NCBI GenBank assembly: GCA_030610745.1
Contig: JAUWRC010000099.1
Span: 1 to 5,695 of the forward strand
DNA: 5,695 nt
Direction: 5' to 3'
From: Clostridia bacterium
Lineage (GTDB): Bacteria; Aerophobota; Aerophobia; Aerophobales; AE-B3A
Every line of letters starts with the position of its first letter. Position 1 is the first letter of the stretch. Both the position numbers and the translations under genes were made by a program. The notes beneath the pieces were generated by a model. It was not told where the DNA came from and did not search any database. It saw nothing but the letters and a program-made list of their open reading frames with translations. Positions 1 through 4,965 of the stretch are shown piece after piece.

Positions 1-2
1 TG

Positions 3-605
3 ACTGAGCCGGTTTATGATCCTGAGGAAGAAACCCTCAAGTACAAGGCAGAAATTATTTCACATGGCTATGCACCAGAGTACGTGAAACGGCATACAGG
101 AGAAGACTTGGTCGCTCGGGTTGACGAACGTATACCGGAAACCTTTGGTGATGTCATCGTATACATCCATTCGAAGGAACCGGTGAAAGAAGTTGTCTCG
201 AGGAGTGTTAGCACACAACGCTTTAGCGTGGTCACCGCGGTGATTGGGTCGTTACTACGGGAAGTCTTTAGCCCCACCGCCGCATACGCCCGTTCAAAGA
301 AGTGTGATAGCACACAACACTTCGACGTGGGGGTGGGCGATATTGCAGAAATCGAAGGGACACTGTGTCTAAAAGAAGCTGATACCTCTCTGGACGTTGA
401 GATTAAGTTAATTGGTATGACTGTCAAAAGCTATCATCTGGATAGGCACCATCTTAGTTACTGCAAGTCAGCACTGCTTGTCAAGGGATGCGCCACGGTT
501 AAATTCACTAGTTGGGATCCTCTTCATGGGAGCCTTACCTTTGAAGGCTGTTACCGCAGCTGGGGAAAATGGAAATGCAAAAGCAAAAAGGTGATTGGTT
601 GGTAA
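3..605 (+). CDS. Unrecognised protein, 5'-truncated by window edge, cysteine-containing C-terminal half
   Basis: The frame is open from the first complete codon and ends with TAA after 200 visible residues, so the true start lies outside the window. A GTG at 84 is the first start-type codon in frame, but the uninterrupted coding-like sequence before it and the absence of a clear ribosome-binding site argue against it. I do not recognise the family. The first 70 residues are acidic and mixed. A weakly hydrophobic stretch at visible residues 74-96 ends in PTAAYA, which resembles the end of a signal peptide, although R86 and E87 interrupt it. All six cysteines (C101, C122, C154, C163, C183, C192) lie in the last 100 residues, and the tail is rich in Trp, Lys and Gly (SWGKWKCKSKKVIGW). 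This would fit a disulphide-bonded or metal-binding domain, but that is inference. Codons are richer in G and C than in the genes to the right. An intrinsic terminator follows 20 bp after the stop. Confidence 0.6.
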   Translation, partial: TEPVYDPEEETLKYKAEIISHGYAPEYVKRHTGEDLVARVDERIPETFGDVIVYIHSKEPVKEVVSRSVSTQRFSVVTAVIGSLLREVFSPTAAYARSKKCDSTQHFDVGVGDIAEIEGTLCLKEADTSLDVEIKLIGMTVKSYHLDRHHLSYCKSALLVKGCATVKFTSWDPLHGSLTFEGCYRSWGKWKCKSKKVIGW

Positions 606-625
606 GCCCTGTAAGCCAATCGTTA

Positions 626-672
626 GATTCCAGCGGGGGAGTATAGTTAGTTTCTCCGCTGGGATCTTTTTT
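626..672 (+). terminator. Rho-independent terminator
   Basis: Arms 626-640 and 652-666 pair over about 15 bp, with the core CCAGCGG (630-636) against CCGCTGG (656-662) and a few G-T wobbles. The loop is about 11 nt, and a run of six T (667-672) follows directly. It lies just after the stop of the truncated left gene and only works in the plus direction, since the other side has no T run. It separates that gene from the convergent ATPase fragment. Confidence 0.88.
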
Positions 673-677
673 GGTGA

Positions 678-1037
678 TTAGGTCTGGTCATTGAGCACTC
701 CACCAAAGCCTATTACAGGTTTCTTTAACCTTTTAGCCAGAGAGATACCTTTTGTCTTTGTAATAATGTCTGTTAAGAGAGCATTTAAAAACTCTCTTTC
801 CTGATTAAGTTTATTATTAAACTCTCGTCTTACAAAGAGCCATTTTTCCTTGGTGCAGATGCCTTCAAATTTCCTTAATAAAACTGTCTTACCTGTCCCA
901 CGGATTCCTGAGAGAATCACATTCTGTGGAAAAGAAAGGACAGAATTTAGGGAATTTTTAAACCAGAGAATTTCGTCTTCCCTACCTGCCAGATAAGGTG
1001 GCATTATTCCATTACCAGGACGGAAAGGATTACTCAT
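678..1037 (-). pseudogene. Truncated AAA-family ATP-binding protein (N-terminal fragment with Walker A)
   Basis: The 119-residue product opens with MSNPFRPGNGIMPPYLAGREDEI, the typical beginning of a bacterial AAA ATP-binding protein family whose members are, from memory, several hundred residues long. Walker A is GIRGTGKT at about residues 44-51, so nucleotide binding is predicted. The frame then ends at TAA after IGFGGVLNDQT, with no Walker B, sensor or arginine-finger region. The missing three quarters are not visible in any frame downstream, where the facing terminator and the left-hand gene lie. The start is ATG at 1037 with AAAGGA (1043-1048 on the complement) 5 nt before it, so the 5' end looks intact. 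The simplest reading is a gene cut by deletion or insertion near 680-700. A short functional ATP-binding protein is possible but less likely. Confidence 0.75.
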
Positions 1038-1082
1038 TTTGTTCCTTTGTGTATAATTGTATAGTTGAATCTACTACACTAC

Positions 1083-1109
1083 ACTATACTTTTGACTTTA
1101 TCGCGTCAA
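1083..1109 (-). promoter_or_regulatory. Weak candidate promoter of the ATPase fragment
   Basis: On the minus strand TTGACG (1109-1104) is followed 15 nt later by TATAGT (1088-1083). The hexamers are good but the spacer is short, and several other TATA-like hexamers lie closer to the gene. It sits about 45 bp upstream of the ATG at 1037, in an AT-rich stretch with short CTACACTACACTATAC repetition. This is a tentative call. Confidence 0.3.
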
Positions 1110-1113
1110 GTCT

Positions 1114-1294
1114 TCTCTGAGAGAGCTCTGAAAAATGCAACTTTTAGCAGGAAACTGTTCTAATGTCATTGCGAAGGACAAAGTCCTGAAGCAATCTCAA
1201 AGCAGATTCAAAGCAGACTCTCTAACTTCAAGAAGAGATTGCTTCACTCCGTTCGCAATGACGGGAACAGAGTTTTTCAGAGCTCTCTCAGAGA
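1114..1294. repeat. Nested palindromic, MITE-like repeat element
   Basis: The outer arms 1114-1135 and 1273-1294 are perfect 22-bp inverted repeats; the left arm begins TCTCTGAGAGAGCTCTG and ends in five A. Inside, CTGTTC (1155-1160) pairs with GAACAG (1265-1270), GTCATTGCGAA (1165-1175) with TTCGCAATGAC (1252-1262), and TGAAGCAATCTC (1187-1198) with GAGATTGCTTCA (1235-1246). The whole 181 bp could fold as one long interrupted hairpin. No target-site duplication is evident and no transposase is encoded. An open frame across it (1135-1335, plus) is an accidental product of the repeat. A non-autonomous mobile element, or one such element inside another, is the best explanation. It lies between the ATPase fragment and the comM leader. 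Confidence 0.85.
1165..1262. repeat. Inner dispersed-type repeat core (GTCATTGCG...CGCAATGAC)
   Basis: The ends GTCATTGCGAA and TTCGCAATGAC and the inner blocks TGAAGCAATCTC and GAGATTGCTTCA match, from memory, a family of small intergenic repeats found in many bacterial genomes. The two arms differ only in the segment between these blocks: the left arm carries its own mini-hairpin AGGAC-AAA-GTCCT (1175-1187), whereas the right arm has CTCCG. The loop holds two near-identical 11-bp direct repeats, CAAAGCAGATT (1198-1208) and CAAAGCAGACT (1209-1219). Confidence 0.75.
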
Positions 1295-1692
1295 TACCCC
1301 TCCTTGCTCTTCATTGTCTTTCTTATATATTATAAGTACTGAACAAAAATGAACAAAAGGTAGAAGGATGTAGGTCTTTAGTTTTTGTTTTCATAGCTAA
1401 GTTATACCATTTCTCTTGATTCTGGCAAATTGATTAAAACCTCTCCGCTTCCGTCTCTTCGTATACGTATGTGATTTACTCGTGTCAAATACCTCTTCGG
1501 TTACGCGATATATTTGCTTTTTGTTACTCCTCTGATATAATATTGACTAAAGTATATGCAAAGAGAGTACTATTCTGAAGGCTCTCTCAAGTTTGTTTGT
1601 ATTAGGTCTGAATCAAACCGCTACAATATACTAATTTGAGCGAAAAATTTTTGTTTAAAAAAGAAAAAGAGAAATAAGCAAAGGACTAGAAG
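1295..1692 (+). other. Gene-free AT-rich stretch with comM leader
   Basis: No convincing gene is seen here on either strand. It contains a small perfect inverted repeat CTTATA-TAT-TATAAG (1322-1336), then a tandem pair TGAACAAAAA/TGAACAAAAG (1340-1359). A minus-strand frame of about 50 codons without a start codon spans roughly 1395-1545. The probable comM promoter is at 1514-1541, followed by a leader of about 145 nt. A weak inverted repeat AGAGAG/CTCTCT (1562-1567 and 1582-1587) lies in that leader. No known riboswitch or RNA gene was recognised. Confidence 0.6.
1514..1541 (+). promoter_or_regulatory. Probable sigma-70-type promoter upstream of comM
   Basis: TTGCTT (1514-1519) and a perfect TATAAT (1536-1541) are separated by 16 nt. 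Transcription would begin near 1548 and give a leader of about 145 nt before comM. A second candidate, TTGACT (1543-1548) with TACTAT (1568-1573), has a 19-nt spacer and is weaker. Confidence 0.5.
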
Positions 1693-3228
1693 ATGCTGGC
1701 GAAAGTTTACTCCAGTGCTCTTATGGGAGTCGATGCCTACCCAGTAGAGGTGGAGGTTGACTTGGCCAGAGGACTTCCTAAGTTTAATATTGTTGGTCTT
1801 CCTGATGCAGCAGTAAGAGAAGCAAAAGAGAGAGTTAGTTCTGCTATTAAAAATTCAGCCCTTGAATTTCCCACCAGAAAAATCACTGTAAATCTTGCTC
1901 CAGCCGATATCAAAAAAGAAGGCTCTTCCCTTGATTTGTCCATAGCTGTAGGTATTTTAAAAGCTAGCGGTATTCTAAAGAAAGATGAATTTCGTAACTA
2001 CAGCATCTTAGGGGAGCTGGCTTTAGATGGGTCTGTGCGCAGGGTCAATGGTGCTCTTCCTATAGCTTTGGATTTAAAGAAAAGAGGAATAAAAGCTCTT
2101 GTTATTCCCGAAGAGAACGCCCGTGAGGCCTCTGTAGTAGCTGGGATTGATGTTTTCCCTATTAAAAGTCTTATCCAGACAGTCCAGTTTCTTAACGGTG
2201 AGGTCTCCATCTCGCCCCATGATTGTAACCTGAAGGAAGTGCTCAGGCAAAGTTCCGTTTATGATGTGGACTTCTCCGAGGTAAAAGGTCAAGAACATGT
2301 CAAAAGGGCTCTGGAGATTGCCGCTGCCGGCTCCCATAATATCCTCATGATCGGCCCTCCCGGAGTAGGAAAGACCATGTTGGCTCGTCGCATTTCCACC
2401 ATCTTACCTGATCTTAGCCTGGAGGAAGCTATTGAAACCACCAAACTTCACAGTGTAACTGGACTTCTCTCAGCCCGTGAAGCTCTTATTGGCACTCGCC
2501 CTTTTAGGTCTCCTCATCATACTGTTTCTGAGGCTGGCCTTATTGGAGGGGGAAGAATCCCCCGCCCAGGTGAGATATCCCTCTCTCATAACGGAGTTCT
2601 CTTTTTAGATGAACTTTCTGAGTTTCCTCGGTATGTATTAGAATCTTTGCGACAGCCTCTAGAGGATGGGATGATAACTGTTTCCCGTGCCCTTACCTCT
2701 GTAACTTATCCAGCCAGGTTTATGCTCATAGCGGCTATGAACCCTTGTCCTTGCGGATACTTTGGCGATCCCACACACGAATGCAGTTGTACTCCTTTAG
2801 AGATTCAGAAGCATCTAAATAAGATCTCAGGACCTCTCTTAGATAGAATTGATATACATATTGAGGTAGCGGGGGTAAGAAAGAAAGATCTTTTGGGAAA
2901 AGAAGTAGGTGAGCCGTCCGCTCAGATTAAAAAAAGAGTGGATAGGGCAAGAGCTATTCAGAGAGAGCGTTTTAAAAAAACTTCTCTTTACTCCAATGCT
3001 CAGATGAACCCCAAGCACATTCGTAGATTCGCCAGTCCTGAAAAGGAAGCAGAGGAGCTCTTGCGCGCGGCTATCTCTGAGCTTCGCCTTTCTGCCAGGG
3101 CTTACCATAAGGTTCTTAAGATCTCCCGCACCATAGCTGATTTAGAGGGAAAAGAAAAAATAGACTCGGCCCACATTTCTGAAGCTCTGCAGTATAGATA
3201 CCTAGATAGGGAGCTCTGGCGAAGATGA
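1693..3228 (+). CDS. comM: ComM/YifB-family Mg-chelatase-like AAA+ ATPase
   Basis: The 511-residue length is normal for the YifB/ComM family. In naturally competent bacteria ComM is a hexameric cytoplasmic helicase that promotes branch migration when incoming single-stranded DNA recombines with the chromosome; many non-competent bacteria also carry it. The N-terminal domain (1 to about 180) has the family opening MLAKVYSSALMGVDAYPVEV and the block GLPKFNIVGLPDAAVREAKERV. The AAA+ core has Walker A GPPGVGKT (221-228), the FRSPHHTVSEAGLIGGG block (271-287), Walker B GVLFLDE (301-307) and LLDRID (382-387). Four cysteines in PCPCGY and ECSC (C352, C354, C364, C366) could form a metal site. The C-terminal Mg-chelatase domain includes SARAYHKVLKISRTIADLEG (467-486), with the sensor-2-like arginine. 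The start is ATG with AAAGGA (1680-1685) 7 nt upstream. No frameshift or missing motif is seen. No other competence gene lies nearby, so a role in DNA uptake cannot be inferred from context. Confidence 0.96.
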   Translation: MLAKVYSSALMGVDAYPVEVEVDLARGLPKFNIVGLPDAAVREAKERVSSAIKNSALEFPTRKITVNLAPADIKKEGSSLDLSIAVGILKASGILKKDEFRNYSILGELALDGSVRRVNGALPIALDLKKRGIKALVIPEENAREASVVAGIDVFPIKSLIQTVQFLNGEVSISPHDCNLKEVLRQSSVYDVDFSEVKGQEHVKRALEIAAAGSHNILMIGPPGVGKTMLARRISTILPDLSLEEAIETTKLHSVTGLLSAREALIGTRPFRSPHHTVSEAGLIGGGRIPRPGEISLSHNGVLFLDELSEFPRYVLESLRQPLEDGMITVSRALTSVTYPARFMLIAAMNPCPCGYFGDPTHECSCTPLEIQKHLNKISGPLLDRIDIHIEVAGVRKKDLLGKEVGEPSAQIKKRVDRARAIQRERFKKTSLYSNAQMNPKHIRRFASPEKEAEELLRAAISELRLSARAYHKVLKISRTIADLEGKEKIDSAHISEALQYRYLDRELWRR

Positions 3229-3230
3229 AG

Positions 3231-3290
3231 ATGATAACAACAAGAAGCAAGAAAAAGGAAATGATAGCGAAGTCATCCCTAGATAAATGA
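3231..3290 (+). CDS. Possible 19-codon leader peptide linking comM to the next gene
   Basis: ATG at 3231 lies 2 nt after the comM stop and opens a frame of 19 codons (MITTRSKKKEMIAKSSLDK) that ends in TGA at 3288-3290. That stop overlaps the next gene's ATG (3287-3289) in an ATGA junction. A second in-frame ATG at 3261 would give only nine codons; it follows AAAAAGGAA, but with almost no spacing. The next gene has no Shine-Dalgarno sequence of its own, so coupling through this frame is plausible. The peptide has no recognisable function and the arrangement may be chance. Confidence 0.25.
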   Translation: MITTRSKKKEMIAKSSLDK

Positions 3291-3856
3291 AATACATAAT
3301 AATCGGAATTTGTAGTTTTTTGATTGCCTACTTATTTGATTTTGTCTCTTTGAAAAAAATTCCTCTGGGAAAGCTGGTTGTAGGAGGTGCTGCGGGCCTC
3401 TTAGGGGGATATTCTATGGTTATGGTTTGCCTCCAGGAAGAAAAATTTCTCCTGCCTCTGGGTTTGTCCTGGGTGGGCTGGCCCCTCTTATTTATTTCTA
3501 TTCTTCTCCTTTTTTATTCTCTTTTCTGGGAAATTCCTTTTAAAAAGACTTATGCAGACAAGGGAGTGGGAGACAAATTAATAAAAACAGGAACTTATGC
3601 TCTGGTGCGCCACCCTGGAGTTATCTGGTATGCTCTCTTTCTTCTTGCTTTCCTTTTAATTTTTAGATCTAAACTTCTTTTAATCGCCGTCCCTGCCTGG
3701 ATTTTTATGGATATATTGTATGTATTTATTCAGGAAAAATTTTATTTTATTAAGATATTTCCCGGCTATGAGGAGTATAAAGAAGAGACACCTATGTTAA
3801 TTCCTACTAGAAAAAGTCTGGTTAGTTTTTTAGCCAGTCTTGGAAAAAGAGATTAA
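3287..3856 (+). CDS. Integral membrane protein of the isoprenylcysteine/phospholipid methyltransferase-like group
   Basis: The 189-residue protein is strongly hydrophobic, with likely membrane segments at about 2-22, 28-50, 54-82 and a long stretch at 111-148 that could be one or two helices. Its second half carries the signature of the ICMT/PEMT-like methyltransferase fold: GTYALVRHPG (102-111, with the RHP motif), then E150 and FPGYEEYKEETPMLIPT (158-174), matching the usual 'E...F...Y..Y....P.LIP' ending. Known relatives use S-adenosylmethionine to methylate lipids or prenylated cysteine; the substrate here cannot be told. The ATG at 3287 directly follows an in-frame TAA (3284-3286), so no earlier start exists. 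No good ribosome-binding site precedes it, which suggests coupling to the small frame upstream. It follows comM by 58 bp and is probably cotranscribed. No terminator hairpin was seen after its stop. Confidence 0.75.
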   Translation: MKYIIIGICSFLIAYLFDFVSLKKIPLGKLVVGGAAGLLGGYSMVMVCLQEEKFLLPLGLSWVGWPLLFISILLLFYSLFWEIPFKKTYADKGVGDKLIKTGTYALVRHPGVIWYALFLLAFLLIFRSKLLLIAVPAWIFMDILYVFIQEKFYFIKIFPGYEEYKEETPMLIPTRKSLVSFLASLGKRD

Positions 3857-3942
3857 AGGATGAAGAAGGAATACTAGCAGGTTTAAAAGAAACTAGAGAG
3901 GAGGTGATGATCGACCTGGGTGAAATCAAAAGAAAAGGGAAC

Positions 3943-4377
3943 CTAAATAATTTCAGAGCTTCCAAAACCTCCTTCCCCCCTTTCTGTGATATCTAATTCT
4001 TTCACAACTTCAATGATGGGAGTTTCCACCTTCTGAATTACCAGTTGACAGATTTTATCTCCTTTTTTTATCTCAAAGGGTCTATTCTGATGATGATTTA
4101 TTAAAATGACACCTACCTCACCCCGATAACCAGAATCTATAAGGCCGGGAGAGTTTACAATACTTATCCCATTTTTTAGAGCAAGTCCAGATCTTGGTTG
4201 AATAAAACCAGCATAGCCAGCCGGGATTGCCAGGGCAATACCCGTAGGAACCAATGCCCGCTGACCTGGTTTTATTACCAACTCCACTCTGCTGTAAAGG
4301 TCACAGCCAGCGTCATTTTTATGAGCGTATTTCGGCAGGGGAAGGTCAGGATCAAGCCTCTTTAATCTTATCTTCAA
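3943..4377 (-). CDS. dut: Deoxyuridine 5'-triphosphate nucleotidohydrolase (dUTPase)
   Basis: This is the trimeric dUTPase that hydrolyses dUTP to dUMP and pyrophosphate, keeping uracil out of DNA and supplying dUMP for thymidylate synthesis. At 144 residues it is a normal length, and all five family motifs are present: DAGCDLYS (22-29), PRSGLALKNG (61-70), NSPGLIDSGYRGEV (75-88, with catalytic D81 and Y84), KGDKICQLVI (105-114 region) and the C-terminal RGEGGFGSS (133-141), whose Phe stacks on the uracil. The start codon is TTG (4377-4375 on the complement). An in-frame TAG lies ten codons upstream with no ATG or GTG between, and GGAG sits 8 nt before the TTG, so the start is well determined. 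It converges on the membrane methyltransferase-like gene and is divergent from the antitoxin-like gene. Confidence 0.96.
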   Translation of the reverse strand: MKIRLKRLDPDLPLPKYAHKNDAGCDLYSRVELVIKPGQRALVPTGIALAIPAGYAGFIQPRSGLALKNGISIVNSPGLIDSGYRGEVGVILINHHQNRPFEIKKGDKICQLVIQKVETPIIEVVKELDITERGEGGFGSSEII

Positions 4378-4419
4378 TTTTTTCTCTCCACCAGTGGTTT
4401 TAAGCTACGGACCTCCTTT

Positions 4420-4448
4420 AATTTATCATCTCCTCCAAAAACTGTCAA
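4420..4448 (-). promoter_or_regulatory. Candidate dut promoter with extended -10
   Basis: On the minus strand a consensus TTGACA (4448-4443) is followed after 17 nt by TAAATT (4425-4420), preceded by TG as in an extended -10. The transcript would start near 4413 and carry a leader of about 36 nt before the TTG start of dut. The GGAGGAG and AAAGGAGG sequences here have no matching in-frame dut start. Confidence 0.55.
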
Positions 4449-4458
4449 TGAAATTTTT

Positions 4459-4487
4459 TTGACATTTGCTTATTCTCGGCTTATAAT
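4459..4487 (+). promoter_or_regulatory. Consensus sigma-70-type promoter of the antitoxin-like gene
   Basis: A perfect TTGACA (4459-4464) and a perfect TATAAT (4482-4487) are spaced by the ideal 17 nt. Transcription should start near 4494, giving a leader of about 57 nt. It could also serve prs, since no other clear promoter was seen before prs. Confidence 0.88.
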
Positions 4488-4520
4488 ATTAGAGTTTGCA
4501 GGTATGTTAAAAGTATAAGC
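4479..4520. promoter_or_regulatory. Possible operator: 7-bp inverted repeat over the -10 region
   Basis: GCTTATA (4479-4485) and TATAAGC (4514-4520) are perfect inverted copies separated by 28 bp. One arm overlaps the -10 hexamer and the other lies in the early leader. Antitoxins commonly repress their own promoters, so this could be an autoregulatory site, but the short AT-rich arms could arise by chance. Confidence 0.25.
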
Positions 4521-4551
4521 TATTATCAATTGAGGTAGGAGGTTAAATATC

Positions 4552-4806
4552 ATGAAAAGAGTTGTTCAAATAGAGTTGCCTGATGAGATATTGATAACCT
4601 TGAAGGAAACACCGGAAGAACTTGCAAAAGAAATAAGGACGTTAGCCGCTGTCAAATTTTATCAAATGGGCAAACTTTCCTCGGGACGTGCGGCAGAGTT
4701 GGCAGGTATTTCAAGAGTGAGTTTTCTTCAATCTCTTTCTCGGTACAAAGTCCCTATATTTGAGTTAACATCTGAAGAATTAAAAGAAGACCTTAAGAAT
4801 GCATAG
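4552..4806 (+). CDS. UPF0175-family antitoxin-like DNA-binding protein
   Basis: The 84-residue product fits the UPF0175 family, small proteins usually encoded just before a PIN-domain toxin carrying a DUF3368 tail and considered its antitoxin. The N-terminal strand-like segment KRVVQIELPDEI (2-13) is followed by a helical region and a helix-turn-helix-like part, AAVKFYQMGKLSSGRAAELAGISRVSFLQSL (about 32-62). The acidic tail VPIFELTSEELKEDLKNA (67-84) is the usual toxin-contacting end. The start is ATG with AGGAGG (4537-4542) 9 nt upstream and a consensus promoter before that. The gene appears intact. What follows in the same frame after its TAG is only the end of a toxin gene, so this is probably an antitoxin without an active partner at this locus. 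Autoregulation of the promoter is an inference from the family type. Confidence 0.82.
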   Translation: MKRVVQIELPDEILITLKETPEELAKEIRTLAAVKFYQMGKLSSGRAAELAGISRVSFLQSLSRYKVPIFELTSEELKEDLKNA

Positions 4807-4950
4807 AAAAAGCATATTCCAGAAATAGCTCCTTTATTGCATAGATTAAAGGGTATGGGTTTCTATTTAAGTAATACTTTAATTAATGAGATGCTAAAAA
4901 TTTCGGGTGAAGGGGACGAGATACGAGATACGAGCAACGAGATACGATAA
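4807..4950 (+). pseudogene. C-terminal remnant of a PIN-domain (DUF3368-type) toxin
   Basis: Directly after the antitoxin stop, and in the same frame, the sequence reads KKHIPEIAPLLHRLKGMG, then FYLSNTLINEMLKISGEGD, and later a TAA at 4948-4950. From memory this matches the DUF3368 tail of VapC-like PIN proteins, whose pattern is '..GLIP.v.PlLd.L...GF.LS..L...vL..aGE'. Full toxins of this type are roughly 150-165 residues, so only about the last 35-40 remain. The acidic PIN catalytic residues and any start codon with a ribosome-binding site are gone. The final codons (EIRDTSNEIR) come from a 7-bp tandem repeat and are not part of the family. It occupies exactly the place expected for the partner of the UPF0175 gene, which supports an internal deletion. 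No function is expected unless the stop is read through. Confidence 0.72.
4916..4950 (+). repeat. 7-bp tandem repeat (ACGAGAT), five units
   Basis: Five consecutive heptamers read ACGAGAT, ACGAGAT, ACGAGCA, ACGAGAT, ACGATAA. They begin right where the toxin tail homology ends and supply its stop codon, and they finish just before the prs ribosome-binding site. The period is too short for CRISPR. It looks like a microsatellite-like expansion or the end of a dispersed repeat. Confidence 0.85.
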
Positions 4951-4965
4951 TAAAAGGAGAGAGAG

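Noticed and set aside
68..427. 119-codon frame on the minus strand
   Set aside because: It is fully antisense to the continuous left-edge frame, is rich in Ser and Thr as shadow frames often are, and lacks a good ribosome-binding site.
84..605. GTG at 84 as the true start of the left gene
   Set aside because: The frame stays open back to position 3 with similar codon use, and no Shine-Dalgarno sequence precedes the GTG.
1165..1270. CRISPR array
   Set aside because: The repeats are inverted arms of a palindrome; there are no regularly spaced direct repeats with unique spacers and no cas gene.
1135..1335. Open frame of 66 codons on the plus strand
   Set aside because: It lies almost wholly inside the nested palindromic repeat, has no ribosome-binding site, and its translation simply follows the repeat arms.
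1322..1336. Terminator at CTTATA-TAT-TATAAG
   Set aside because: The stem is short and entirely AT-rich except its ends, the loop is 3 nt, and no T run follows.
1548..1692. Riboswitch or structured RNA leader before comM
   Set aside because: Only a weak 6-bp inverted repeat is visible and no known aptamer pattern or terminator was recognised.
1737..3108. Several minus-strand frames inside comM
   Set aside because: comM is intact with all family motifs; these frames have no homology I recognise and no independent start signals.
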